Source of the DNA: Oceanobacillus sp. CFH 90083
GTDB taxonomy: Bacteria > Bacillota > Bacilli > Bacillales > Amphibacillaceae
Assembly (NCBI RefSeq): GCF_009389585.1
Contig: NZ_VIYG01000019.1
Coordinates: 1,635-52,832, forward strand
DNA: 51,198 nucleotides
Direction of reading: 5' to 3'
A program made the position numbers and the translations under genes. The notes under the pieces are model-generated. The model saw nothing but the letters and a program-made list of their open reading frames with translations. It ran no database searches and had not been told where the DNA came from. This document shows, piece after piece, positions 1 through 8,348 of this stretch (position 1 is its first letter; each line of letters opens with the position of its first letter).

Positions 1-295
1 AATATTTTTTACAGATATCAATACCTTCTCAATGTGGAAATAATATTAAAAACCGAATTCACACGTAATTACTGCTCCATGAGTTATCCGTCTGCCAATC
101 CCGGTAATCCTCCTTTGATGCATACAAACAATGGTGTCCAGCCGGGATCTGTAAAAAAAGTGATTAATATTTATTCACCTCCCATTTATCCATCCAAAAC
201 TACACTAACTCATTCACCTGATTATTCGCACTTCTGCAATATCCTTTCCTTTGTTCTAACGTACTAAACCCTCCAAAAAAATTTTAAAAAAAGTG

Positions 296-325
296 TTGAC
301 TAAACAGGATTAGATGTTATATAAT
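296..325 (+). promoter_or_regulatory. Sigma-A-type promoter with no gene behind it
   Basis: TTGACT at 296-301 and TATAAT at 320-325 are separated by 18 bases. The AT-rich background raises the chance of coincidence. No protein gene follows on the plus strand, but a terminator-like hairpin does about 85 bases downstream. Confidence 0.45.
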
Positions 326-331
326 TAAAAT

Positions 332-440
332 AGGATAAATATACACAAATACAACTGTTTTAAAGTGTATCTATATAAATCTATCATAGTTTTTCATCAT
401 AATCAATGCATTTATACAATCTAATTGTATAAATTTTTTT
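332..440 (+). ncRNA. Candidate small RNA of about 110 nt
   Basis: This is inferred only from a promoter (296-325) followed by a perfect 10-bp hairpin, TTTATACAAT (411-420) and ATTGTATAAA (424-433), which runs into seven T residues. A second pairing, ATACAC with GTGTAT near 340-370, lies inside. The stem is nearly all A-T, so this could be chance in AT-rich DNA. I recognise no known RNA family. Confidence 0.25.
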
Positions 441-594
441 ATTCTGCCCCAGAATTACCAGAGAATTGACGCATCCTTTCTCCAAAAGATCCATTTCATT
501 AATCATATAAAAAACGAACACAACATAAACAGGCAATCTATCCCCGCACTGAATAAAACAGCTATGAATAAACCCAATTAGCAATCGGCAAAGA

Positions 595-626
595 GGTAAA
601 TCAGTTGTTATACGACCTGATTTACC
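595..626. terminator. 10-bp hairpin downstream of mph
   Basis: GGTAAATCAG (595-604) pairs perfectly with CTGATTTACC (617-626). It lies about 140 bases beyond the mph stop codon on the minus strand and could end that transcript, but no clear T tract follows. Confidence 0.35.
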
Positions 627-763
627 CCATCTCTACAATACCCTACTTCAGGCATGCCGGTATATAGTTCGCCAGACACTTCTATTTTTTTCTTACCCTG
701 CTTCCTGCATTAAAATTATCACTTCACCAAAAATGTCATACAATACGTTGACTTCCAAGATCA

Positions 764-1693
764 TTAGCTATCAATACCTACAGACAGAGAAGGTGCACTC
801 AATAATTCTTTTGCCATTTGTTCATGCTCTTCTGTTCCAGATGCAATGGCAAACTCGGCCAGTTCTATCGGGAAATATGCTGCGGCAAGTTCCAGCACAT
901 GTTCTTTCATTAATGGCCATGTCTTTCCGCCTGCTTTATGATAATAACCAATAAGAGAATCTAATCCTTTTTCGCCGAAAGCCGTGTAGTAATAAACAAA
1001 ATCATTTGCCACATCCGCTACTTTTGCTTCCGTCCAGTCAATCACTCCTGTTACCATTGTCTCCTTGTTGACCAGCAAGTGCCCTGGATGTAAGTCACCA
1101 TGAATCAGGCCTGTTTCATTTGGCCACATTTCTTCATCAGCAATCCATGCTTGCCACCTGTTCCATAATGATTGCTCAACACCAAACATCTCTTTTATAC
1201 GATGCATCCGTTTATTCATTACATGTTTTAAATCACTTGCTTCCTCTACGGGTAATCCAGACCTTTTTACTCGCTGCTTTGGAAACTGATGCAATTCAGC
1301 TAATACTTTTGCAAGAGATTTATGAAATTGTTCAGGAACTTCTTTCTGACTGTCTCCCCATACATAGTTTTGGCTTTCTGCCGTAAATGTCCCTGCAGGC
1401 ACACCATTAAGAGCTTGGTAAGCAATCAAATCCTTTTCATATATTTCCCAATTGGGTATCTCAAAGGACACAAACTCACGGACTAAAGATAATGCGTTTT
1501 GTTCTGTGACAGTTCGCGGAAGAACATCCTCTCTTCTTGGTATTCTTAATATCCAGTTGATACCATCTATATCTTCTGCGAACACAACGTTAAAATCTAA
1601 TCCATCATCATTAAACTTTAGTGAATCAACATTCACATGAATTCCATAATCTTTTGCTAATTCTGCAATTTCCATTCTTTTTTGCTGCCCCAT
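764..1693 (-). CDS. mph: Macrolide 2'-phosphotransferase (Mph family)
   Basis: The 309-residue product is an aminoglycoside/macrolide phosphotransferase-fold kinase that would inactivate macrolides in the cytoplasm by phosphorylating the desosamine 2'-OH with a nucleoside triphosphate. The catalytic loop HGDLHPGH and the downstream metal-binding segment VIDWTEAKVAD are both present. An N-terminal nucleotide-pocket stretch (ILRIPRRED) matches the Mph pattern. Length agrees with the family, about 300 residues. The start is the ATG at 1693 because GGAGGTG lies 7 bases upstream; the frame continues 17 codons further without a ribosome site. It follows the DrrAB-like exporter in the same direction after 128 bases, so cotranscription is possible. 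The B. subtilis YcbJ/Mph(K) branch is the nearest I can suggest from memory; substrate range cannot be read from sequence. Confidence 0.85.
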   Translation of the reverse strand: MGQQKRMEIAELAKDYGIHVNVDSLKFNDDGLDFNVVFAEDIDGINWILRIPRREDVLPRTVTEQNALSLVREFVSFEIPNWEIYEKDLIAYQALNGVPAGTFTAESQNYVWGDSQKEVPEQFHKSLAKVLAELHQFPKQRVKRSGLPVEEASDLKHVMNKRMHRIKEMFGVEQSLWNRWQAWIADEEMWPNETGLIHGDLHPGHLLVNKETMVTGVIDWTEAKVADVANDFVYYYTAFGEKGLDSLIGYYHKAGGKTWPLMKEHVLELAAAYFPIELAEFAIASGTEEHEQMAKELLSAPSLSVGIDS

Positions 1694-1821
1694 TTTAAAG
1701 CACCTCCGATAAAATATTGTCGCAAGTTGTATCATCAAAGACACCGCACATTTATTTCATTCATATATTCTAAATTTACCGGCTTACCGTGTTTTATTTA
1801 TATTCGTTCTATTATAAAGTC

Positions 1822-2595
1822 TCATTCGCTTTTACGACGTTTGAACAGAAGCGTTGCAGTAATCATTGACACAATTAGCAATCCTCCAAACCAGGCAATC
1901 ATCAACCAATGATTATGACCAATTGGAGTCCCGAGCAAAAGTCCGCGCAATGTCTCAATCAGCGGAGTCATCGGCTGGTTTTCAGCAAATGCATGAAGCC
2001 ATGAGGGCATCGTCTCGGTTGGTACAAAGGCACTGCTTAAATAAGGTAGGAACAACATTGGAAATGTGATAGCATTTGCTGCCTCCACACTTTTTACCAG
2101 TAAACCAAAAACAACAAATACCCAGCTGATTGATAACATAAAAAGCGTTAAAACCCCTGCCGCCCCAAGCCATTCCAGCCATCCTGCGTCTGGTTGAAAA
2201 CCAATAAGAAAGGCAACAAGGATTGCCACTGTTGTCGCAATCACATTGCGGACGAACCCTCCTATCACATGACCTACCATTAAAGAAGACGGGAGCAGCG
2301 GCATCGTCCGGAAGCGCTCAAATAAACCGCTGACCATGTCCTGTGTAACACTAAGCGCGATGATCGAACTGCCAAAACCAACACAGGTAATGATGACACC
2401 AGGAACAACGTAATTCACATAGTCCGTTCCTGTCTGAATCGCTCCTCCGAAAACATAGACAAACATAATCATAATGGCTACTGGCAGTCCAATCGCCATC
2501 ACCAGGGACTCCGCTTCCCGGAAAATATGCTTTAAACTGCGTACAGACATGGTCCATCCATCTAAAATTGCCCAATACCATTTTGTTTCACCCAC
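1822..2595 (-). CDS. ABC-2 type exporter permease (DrrB-like)
   Basis: A 257-residue integral membrane protein of the ABC-2 permease family with about six hydrophobic segments. The family signature region around GLFERFRTMPLLPSSLMVGH matches daunorubicin-resistance (DrrB)-type permeases. It should pair with the ATPase encoded just upstream to export a drug or lipid. I chose the GTG at 2595 because AAGGAG sits 9 bases upstream; the in-frame ATG at 2619 lies before that site. With this start the gene overlaps the ATPase stop by 8 bases, which suggests translational coupling. The substrate is unknown. Confidence 0.85.
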   Translation of the reverse strand: MGETKWYWAILDGWTMSVRSLKHIFREAESLVMAIGLPVAIMIMFVYVFGGAIQTGTDYVNYVVPGVIITCVGFGSSIIALSVTQDMVSGLFERFRTMPLLPSSLMVGHVIGGFVRNVIATTVAILVAFLIGFQPDAGWLEWLGAAGVLTLFMLSISWVFVVFGLLVKSVEAANAITFPMLFLPYLSSAFVPTETMPSWLHAFAENQPMTPLIETLRGLLLGTPIGHNHWLMIAWFGGLLIVSMITATLLFKRRKSE

Positions 2596-3532
2596 TGACA
2601 ACAGCTCCTTTCTTATCATCACTTGTTATTTCCATGAAAACATCGTCCAGTGTCGGCTTACGGAAGATGAAAGATACTGGTTCAATGCCATGTTCATGCA
2701 ATGCGTTCAACAGCCTGCGCATATTCTCGGGCGTGCCTTCCGTTGTCATGATAACACTCCTTTCATTTACATCCATTTGACCTCCGAAAAGATCCCGGGC
2801 TTTTTGACAGGAGGGTAAATCAGCAAATGTGAATTCTATTTTTTCTTCTCCAACCATACGTTTCAGCTCCTCGGCAGTACCCTCTTCGACAATTTTTCCC
2901 CCGCTGATAACAGCAATCTTATCTGCAAGCTGGTCAGCTTCTTCCAAATACTGTGTTGTTAAAAAGATGGTTACACCGTTCTCCGCAAGCCTCTGAATCA
3001 TGCGCCACATATTTTTGCGACTGCGCGGATCTAGTCCAGTTGTCGGTTCATCCAGAAAAATCACTTTCGGATCTGCAATCAGACTGATAGCGATGTCAAG
3101 CCTACGGCGCATCCCGCCAGAATAGGATTGCGCCCGTTTTTTAGCTGCATCCTTTAAATCAAATTGTTCCAAAAGTTCTGCCGTGCGCTTTTTTACCGTC
3201 TGGCGATCCAGGTGATTTAATCGCCCCATCATCAGCAAATTTTCCTCTCCGGTTAATAATCCGTCTACTGCTGCGTACTGCCCGGTTAAACTGATTAACT
3301 TTTTTACAGAAGCGGATTCGCGGCTTGTATCGTATCCGCCAATCGTTGCCACACCGCCATCTGCTTGAATCAATGTTGATAAAATACGTACCATGGTGGT
3401 TTTCCCCGCTCCATTTTCTCCAAGCAATGCAAAAATAGAGCCTTTTGGTACCTCAAATTGGATACCGTTCAAAACCGTTTTCTTTCCATAATTCTTTTTA
3501 ATATTCTTTACCGAAATAACAGATTCAGGCAT
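2588..3532 (-). CDS. ABC exporter ATP-binding protein (DrrA-like)
   Basis: A 314-residue ATPase with Walker A GENGAGKTT, signature SYSGGMRRRLDIA, and Walker B with D-loop FLDEPTTGLDPRS, followed by a DrrA-type C-terminal extension. The GGMRRRLD form of the signature is typical of daunorubicin-resistance ATPases. The start is the ATG at 3532, with AAGGAG 8 bases upstream. Two TGACT/AGTCA palindromes lie between this start and the divergent side of the upstream tetR, so the exporter is probably repressed by that TetR protein. The transported compound cannot be deduced; general drug or toxin efflux is likely. Confidence 0.9.
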   Translation of the reverse strand: MPESVISVKNIKKNYGKKTVLNGIQFEVPKGSIFALLGENGAGKTTMVRILSTLIQADGGVATIGGYDTSRESASVKKLISLTGQYAAVDGLLTGEENLLMMGRLNHLDRQTVKKRTAELLEQFDLKDAAKKRAQSYSGGMRRRLDIAISLIADPKVIFLDEPTTGLDPRSRKNMWRMIQRLAENGVTIFLTTQYLEEADQLADKIAVISGGKIVEEGTAEELKRMVGEEKIEFTFADLPSCQKARDLFGGQMDVNERSVIMTTEGTPENMRRLLNALHEHGIEPVSFIFRKPTLDDVFMEITSDDKKGAVVSG

Positions 3533-3557
3533 AAAATTATCTCCTTCCAAATTATAG

Positions 3558-3620
3558 ATTGACTAAATCAGTCAATAAAAGAACAAAAAAATCCATTAAT
3601 GATTGATTAATTCAGTCAAT
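3558..3620. promoter_or_regulatory. Two TetR-type operator palindromes
   Basis: ATTGACT-N5-AGTCAAT at 3558-3576 has perfect 7-base arms. ATTGATT-N5-AGTCAAT at 3602-3620 has one mismatch. Both lie in the leader of the DrrAB-like operon, and the same TGACT/AGTC half-sites recur upstream of the tetR gene at 4313-4329. Confidence 0.65.
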
Positions 3621-3676
3621 GTTAAGAATAAAGGTCTTTTGTTGATATGTCAATCCATTTTTTTTCACAAAAATGA

Positions 3677-4288
3677 TTATCGCAATTCTATCATCCGTAA
3701 AAGAATACGTACCTTCTTCTCCCTGTTTTCTTTCCAGAATGATGGATCATCTGCCATAATACTGGACAGGACAGTTAAATAAACATCCACCAGATCTTCC
3801 GTATCCCCTTGAATAATCTCTCCGGATTTCTGTCCTTCAAGAAATAAAGGGGTTAATGCTTTGATATAAAATCGTCCTGATTTGTCTACGAGTTCATGTA
3901 TATGATCAGGTAAATCATTGGCCCTATGTAAATGTTGAGCAATTCTAAAAACCATACTGCTTGTCCCTAAATCACTTTCTGTAAATGCAAATTGAGTAAA
4001 TTCCCTGATTTTTTCCAGAGGTCTTCTCCCACTTTCTTTCAAATCATAAAAAAATTGCTCGACCGTATTTTCATCCATCGCCCATTCCATACTCTCATAA
4101 AGTATTTCTTCTTTAGAATCAAAATAATGATAGATCAATCCATGGCTCACTTTTGCTTCTTTTGCAATCATACTTATTTTCGTGAGTTTCACACCATTAT
4201 CTGCAAACACTTTCAAAGCTGCACGCATCATTTGTTCTTTTCGATCCGCTTTTTTCTGATCTAGTTGCTTCTGGTTTAAAGATGTCAT
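3677..4288 (-). CDS. TetR/AcrR family repressor of the DrrAB-like exporter
   Basis: A 203-residue regulator with an N-terminal helix-turn-helix (KISMIAKEAKVSHGLIYHYFDSKEEIL) typical of TetR, followed by a helical ligand-binding domain. It lies directly upstream of the ABC exporter in the same orientation, 144 bases away. TGACT/AGTCA palindromes occur in front of both genes, so I infer autoregulation and repression of the exporter until a ligand binds. The ATG at 4288 follows a GGGAG ribosome site. The ligand is unknown and may be the exported drug. Confidence 0.85.
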   Translation of the reverse strand: MTSLNQKQLDQKKADRKEQMMRAALKVFADNGVKLTKISMIAKEAKVSHGLIYHYFDSKEEILYESMEWAMDENTVEQFFYDLKESGRRPLEKIREFTQFAFTESDLGTSSMVFRIAQHLHRANDLPDHIHELVDKSGRFYIKALTPLFLEGQKSGEIIQGDTEDLVDVYLTVLSSIMADDPSFWKENREKKVRILLRMIELR

Positions 4289-4312
4289 ATATATTATTCT
4301 CCCTTTTTCTTT

Positions 4313-4329
4313 GACTGAATTGTTCAGTC
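4313..4329. promoter_or_regulatory. TetR operator upstream of tetR
   Basis: GACTGAA-TTG-TTCAGTC is a perfect 7-bp inverted repeat. Its half-sites match those in front of the exporter genes at 3558-3620, although the spacing between half-sites is larger here (9 instead of 5 bases). Confidence 0.55.
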
Positions 4330-4508
4330 TATATAAGCGTAAGGGCTGTACGAAATGGAGTCAAGTCATATGTTGTTTGCTCAATTGAAGCTAGCAGAGA
4401 ACAAACAAAACGGAAAAATATAGTTTTGTCCAAAAAGCTTGACACATAAGAGTTTTAAATTATGAGATTCATTCAGCCGATCAAATAACTAAAATTAAAT
4501 AAAAATAG

Positions 4509-4568
4509 TTGAAACTATACATTGGTGTCGTTATAATAAACATCATAACCGACACCAATGTATAGTTT
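4509..4568 (+). promoter_or_regulatory. Promoter of the MFS pump within a 19-bp inverted repeat
   Basis: TTGAAA (4509-4514), a 17-base spacer and TATAAT (4532-4537) form a near-consensus sigma-A promoter. A perfect 19-bp inverted repeat overlaps it: the left arm, 4512-4530, fills the spacer and the right arm, 4550-4568, lies in the start region. Only the right arm would be transcribed, so this looks like a DNA operator of two half-sites and not an RNA hairpin. The arms contain ACATTGGTGTCG. The neighbouring TetR operators have a different motif. Confidence 0.6.
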
Positions 4569-4596
4569 TTGCCAAATACACGAGAGGAGTAAACAC

Positions 4597-6021
4597 ATGC
4601 AGGAAATGCAAAGAGAAAAAAAGCAATTTAATGTCATTCCAATCATGACTTCTTTATTAATAGCGGGTTTTATTGGCTTATTTTTTGAAACAGCATTAAA
4701 TATGGCGTTTAGTGATTTAATGCAGGTATTTGATATAACACCTGCTACTGTACAGTGGTTAACAACTGGTTACTTGTTAACAATTGGCATTTTAGTGCCT
4801 GTTTCAGCACTTCTCATGCAATGGTTTCCTACAAGGACACTCTTTATAGCCTCCGTGTTCTTTTCGATTTTAGGTACAGCAAGTGCTGCAATAGCCCCCA
4901 GTTTTAATATGTTATTGGTGGCAAGAGTGCTTCAAGCTATCGGCACGGGACTGCTCCTTCCATTAATGTATCATGTTGTTCTGGTAATCATTCCTGCTAA
5001 AAAAAGAGGAACAGCTATGGGATTAATAGGTCTGGTGATGATGACATCCCTTGCACTCGGCCCGACGATTTCCGGGTTAGTCATTGAAAAACTAAGTTAT
5101 CAATGGTTATTTTGGTTAGCTATTCCCTTTTATATGATTGCACTGCTGTGTGGCGTGTTCTACATGCAAAATGTATCCGCCATTAGTAAGCCTAAAATCG
5201 ATATCTTATCGATTTTATTCTCAACAGCAGGTTTTGGGGGAGTCGTTTATGGCTTTAGCGGCATAGGGAAGGATGAGAACACAGTAATTGTCATTGTAAC
5301 ACTAAGTATAGGGATATTATCTCTACTCCTATTTGCGTTTAGACAATTTTCTATCCCATCTCCTATGGTTAATTTGCGGGCTTTCAAACAACCGATGTTT
5401 GCGTTAGGAACGGTGATGGTAGGTATTAATATGATCATTATCCTAACTGCTAATCTCCTGCTCCCTATTTACCTTCAGGATGGTATGGCTTTCACTGCTT
5501 TGTTGGCTGGTCTAATTTTACTCCCAGGTGGAATCCTGAACGGAATCATGTCACCGATTAACGGCCGTTTGTTTGATCGATTTGGACCAAAATGGCTCGT
5601 GCTGCTTGGATTTATCATCTCTTTGATAGCACTTTGGGCTTTCTCCAAAATACAATCGGGTACATCTGTTGAAATCATTATCGGAGTGTATATGTGTCTG
5701 ATGGTTGGCACCTCCATGGTTATGATGCCGGCACAAACGAATGGATTAAATCAACTGGAGGCGGAGCTTTATCCGCATGGTTCAGCGATTGTTAATACCA
5801 TACAGCAAGTATCAGGCGCACTCGGAACTGCTGGTGCTGCAACCATGATGACATTAGGACAGCAAAATTATCTATCAGCGGTTGACAATCCGGCAAAACT
5901 TGAAAATATAACAGCCTCACTTACGGCAGGAGTGCAAAATGCTTTTATTTTTGCGATGTTCGCAGCAATTATTGGATTCGTCTTAGCCCTGTTTATAAAA
6001 CGTGTACAAGTGGAGGAGTAA
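4597..6021 (+). CDS. MFS multidrug exporter, DHA2 family (LmrB/EmrB-like)
   Basis: A 474-residue drug:proton antiporter with about 14 transmembrane segments. The family motifs are visible: FPTRTLFIASVFFSILGT, VARVLQAIGTGLLLPLMYHV (motif B) and a motif-C-like stretch LALGPTISGLVIEKLSYQWLF. Overall it resembles LmrB-type lincomycin and multidrug pumps. The start is the ATG at 4597, with GAGGAG 8 bases upstream; an in-frame ATG at 4558 lies inside the operator and has no ribosome site. It is the only long plus-strand gene in the first 10 kb, is monocistronic, and is followed by a terminator. Substrates are not predictable. Confidence 0.88.
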   Translation: MQEMQREKKQFNVIPIMTSLLIAGFIGLFFETALNMAFSDLMQVFDITPATVQWLTTGYLLTIGILVPVSALLMQWFPTRTLFIASVFFSILGTASAAIAPSFNMLLVARVLQAIGTGLLLPLMYHVVLVIIPAKKRGTAMGLIGLVMMTSLALGPTISGLVIEKLSYQWLFWLAIPFYMIALLCGVFYMQNVSAISKPKIDILSILFSTAGFGGVVYGFSGIGKDENTVIVIVTLSIGILSLLLFAFRQFSIPSPMVNLRAFKQPMFALGTVMVGINMIIILTANLLLPIYLQDGMAFTALLAGLILLPGGILNGIMSPINGRLFDRFGPKWLVLLGFIISLIALWAFSKIQSGTSVEIIIGVYMCLMVGTSMVMMPAQTNGLNQLEAELYPHGSAIVNTIQQVSGALGTAGAATMMTLGQQNYLSAVDNPAKLENITASLTAGVQNAFIFAMFAAIIGFVLALFIKRVQVEE

Positions 6022-6151
6022 ACACTGGTAAAAAAGAATTTGATTCTTGAGCATACAATAGACGGCTTTTTTCCATTTCCGTATAAAACGGTTTTACTTG
6101 GGCTAAAAATTACTTTTCACGAGTAGTTATTTAAAGCTAACAGAGAGAATA

Positions 6152-6187
6152 AGAAGACTAGCATGAATCACGCTAGTCTTCTGTTTA
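6152..6187 (+). terminator. Intrinsic terminator of the MFS gene
   Basis: AGAAGACTAGC (6152-6162) pairs with GCTAGTCTTCT (6172-6182) around a 9-base loop, followed by GTTTACTTT. It lies 130 bases after the MFS stop codon. Confidence 0.7.
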
Positions 6188-6202
6188 CTTTCAGATAATT
6201 TA

Positions 6203-6459
6203 CTATTCACTTAATTTCTTTTTACAGAACTTAGCAAGTACTTCATAACCAATCAAAACAATGCCAAAAGTGAACTCCATGGCAATACTCTTTTACCAGA
6301 TGCAGCGGTGTCATCTGATGATGTGAAAAATATGGAATCTAGCGTGTTTTGATTATACTTTTTCACATTTACTAAGTCCTCCCTGTAAAAATCAAGGATA
6401 AGCTTAATTATTTTCAAAGCTTTTACTTTCACAAAAGAAAACCAAAATAACGAATTCAC
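6203..6459 (-). pseudogene. Frameshifted membrane-protein remnant
   Basis: The minus-strand frame from 6459 reads to LPWSSLLALF and stops at 6253. A shift of frame at that point continues as GIVLIGYEVLAKFCKKKLSE and stops at 6203. Together the two halves give a hydrophobic helix followed by a basic tail, a natural C-terminus for a single-pass membrane protein. There is no clear start or ribosome site. I do not recognise the family, and the reading is tentative. Confidence 0.3.
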
Positions 6460-6520
6460 AGTGCGTTACTATGTACTGTGACGAATCTTTTGGAACATCA
6501 TCTTAAAGAACATCTATCTT

Positions 6521-7180
6521 TTATATTTGCTCTGCTCTTTTATTACCACCATTTTTCCTTCTATCAGAACCATAAAAATACATGCTCAACGGCCACCATA
6601 AGATAAGAAAAATCGGATACACTTCCCAAATAACACTTGGTGTGGAAACTGCGCTGACAACAATTAAAAAAACAACGGTTAAGAAAGTCCCGGAAATAGA
6701 TAAGCCAAAATATCTTCTTGAACTTAGAAAGTATAAAAGTATCGGCCACCATAGAATGGCATAAGCAGGATAAATCGCCCATGGATATCCTGGTGAAAGA
6801 TAAAAATTCAAGACAGAATAATATATGATGGAAGCCAGACTTCCTATAAGTGCGACAGATAGCTTTGCACCTGCTTTACCTAAGAATGTCAGGGTGATCA
6901 ATAAGATAATAGGATAAATAGCATATAAAACCCACGGATGTCCCGGTGAATTGAAATAATTATTTAACGATAAGAAAAGGATGATTACCAATCCTACAAA
7001 AAGAACACCATATTTATACTGCTTTTTACTTAAAAAATAAAGGCTGATCGGCCAAAGAATGAGTATATGGGAAGGATACAAAAACCAAAGGTGTTCAGGA
7101 CTTGTAAGAAAATTAACTATCATTAAAAATACAATTGTCATGATACTTCCAAGTGTTGCAAAAACAATCTCCTGCTTCAT
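6521..7180 (-). CDS. Membrane protein of four exact 51-residue 2TM repeats
   Basis: The 219-residue product consists of four tandem copies of a two-helix unit. A proline at residues 28, 79, 130 and 181 and a tryptophan at 32, 83, 134 and 185 recur every 51 residues. The later copies share YP followed by ILWWP and Y-F. A short basic tail ends the protein. Each unit resembles the 2TM domain found beside PadR regulators. The start ATG at 7180 follows AAGGAGGTG. It is the third gene of a PadR-HAAS operon, 12 bases after the HAAS gene, which itself carries a fifth copy of the unit. Function is unknown; a membrane sensor or partner of the HAAS protein is plausible. Confidence 0.75.
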   Translation of the reverse strand: MKQEIVFATLGSIMTIVFLMIVNFLTSPEHLWFLYPSHILILWPISLYFLSKKQYKYGVLFVGLVIILFLSLNNYFNSPGHPWVLYAIYPIILLITLTFLGKAGAKLSVALIGSLASIIYYSVLNFYLSPGYPWAIYPAYAILWWPILLYFLSSRRYFGLSISGTFLTVVFLIVVSAVSTPSVIWEVYPIFLILWWPLSMYFYGSDRRKNGGNKRAEQI

Positions 7181-7192
7181 ATCAGCACCTCC

Positions 7193-7603
7193 TTATTTTA
7201 ATTTTCTCCATCGATAAAACATACTGAGCGGCCACCATAAAACAGCGAAGGTCGGGTAAACAAACCAAATAGTCGAAGGAGAGTAGTACATATTAATAAA
7301 AACCATCAAAACAATAATTAAAATACTTCCCCATATGGAAAAATTCAGGTCAATTTTTGCCCGCTCTATTCTTTTTACATCTTTATTTGTGCTAAAAACT
7401 CCTAATTCACTTTTTATTTCATCAATATTGCCAAATTCCACGATGGCTTTATTGATAGCATCCTCTTCTTCCTTCCCTTGAACCATCAGGTCGTAAACTT
7501 TTTCTTCCAGATTCTGATAAATCTCTTGCTTGATGGTTTCCCTTTCCTCACTCTTTGGAATATCTTCAAATAAATCATCTACATGATTTTTTATCTTATT
7601 CAA
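7193..7603 (-). CDS. HAAS-domain (DUF1700-like) membrane protein
   Basis: A 136-residue protein with an N-terminal acidic helical HAAS-type domain (residues 1-70, ending VEFGNIDEIKSELG). A C-terminal two-helix membrane unit follows (about residues 88-128) with SPSTIWFVYP and LWWPLSM. This unit is one copy of the repeat that makes up the next gene. HAAS proteins are encoded beside PadR regulators and are thought to transmit or antagonise their signal. The start is TTG at 7603, overlapping the padR stop in TTGA, with GGAGGG upstream, so the two are translationally coupled. Confidence 0.75.
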   Translation of the reverse strand: MNKIKNHVDDLFEDIPKSEERETIKQEIYQNLEEKVYDLMVQGKEEEDAINKAIVEFGNIDEIKSELGVFSTNKDVKRIERAKIDLNFSIWGSILIIVLMVFINMYYSPSTIWFVYPTFAVLWWPLSMFYRWRKLK

Positions 7604-7929
7604 TCTAATCCCTCCATAAACAAATCAATAATTTCTTTTGTTTCTTTCCATTCTCTGGCTGTCTCTTTTAAATATGCCTTTCCTAACATGGTAATTCTGT
7701 AATATTTTCGCTTTCCTCCATGAGACACTTTGCCATAATATGATTCAATTAACGCTTTCTTTTCAAGACGCTGGAAAACGGCATATAATGTCGCCTCTTT
7801 AATCTGAAAACGATTATCTGTCCGCACGCTGATTTGTTTGGATATTTCATAACCATACTGATCATTTTCATAAATCAGCCGCAGAATAATCGATTCCAGG
7901 TGCCCCCGTATAATATCACTTCTAATCAT
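7600..7929 (-). CDS. PadR family transcriptional regulator
   Basis: A 109-residue PadR protein with a winged helix (HLESIILRLIYENDQYGYEISKQIS, then EATLYAVFQRLEKKALIESYYG) and the wing sequence GGKRKYYRIT, ending in a short dimerisation helix. It is the first gene of an operon with a HAAS protein and a 2TM-repeat protein. PadR proteins usually repress their own operon and respond to membrane or phenolic signals; the ligand here is unknown. Repeated TATCAGATAGA/GACAGATAGAG sequences just upstream could be its binding sites. Confidence 0.9.
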   Translation of the reverse strand: MIRSDIIRGHLESIILRLIYENDQYGYEISKQISVRTDNRFQIKEATLYAVFQRLEKKALIESYYGKVSHGGKRKYYRITMLGKAYLKETAREWKETKEIIDLFMEGLD

Positions 7930-7953
7930 AACGTCCCTTCCTTATTATATAAT

Positions 7954-8146
7954 TCTATCTGATAGAGTAATATTATCATCAATTGCTCTATCTGTCAAAG
8001 TAATTATAAATAACATAAATTTATAATTAAAAACAGCTTTTAACACTGTTATATCAAATATTATGATACTAAAATAAGTTATCTGACTTTGAATTTTAAT
8101 TTAGTATTAGTTAGAAAGAGTAATCATTTGAACAACTACTCTTTCT
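7954..8146. promoter_or_regulatory. Candidate PadR operator repeats
   Basis: On the minus strand ACTCTATCAGATAGAA (around 7955-7969) and ACTTTGACAGATAGAGC (around 7985-8001) form an imperfect direct repeat just before padR. Further out, AGAAAGAGTA (8113-8122) and TACTCTTTCT (8137-8146) form a perfect 10-bp inverted repeat. No gene explains these. PadR binding is an inference from position. Confidence 0.4.
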
Positions 8147-8348
8147 GTTATAGTAAATTTAAAATCGGAATCGTTTTTTTGGTATTTAATGTGGTTTTAT
8201 AAACAGGCGAAGATTGATAATTCCATACGAAAGATGCCATAACATAAATAATTCGCATCCTGTTTTAGAACAATAAGATGCGAATGGATTATATTTATTG
8301 AAATTGTTGCAAAAGTTATGTGTTTGTTGTCCCACCTTTTTCCACTTC

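Larger units (their letters stand above)
1..763. other. Gene-free leader region
   Basis: I find no convincing protein gene here. Open frames at 34-267 (+), 384-584 (-) and 733-954 (+) lack ribosome binding sites and protein-like composition. The minus strand around 70-160 has a short frame that might be a coding remnant, but I cannot identify it. The stretch does hold a good sigma-A-type promoter, an intrinsic-terminator-like hairpin and a second hairpin, listed separately. Confidence 0.5.

Noticed and set aside
34..267. 77-residue plus-strand open frame
   Set aside because: No ribosome site, no recognisable domain, composition of non-coding DNA.
3558..3620. A CRISPR-like repeat pair
   Set aside because: Two palindromes with unequal sequence and one spacer are explained as TetR operators; no array or cas gene is present.
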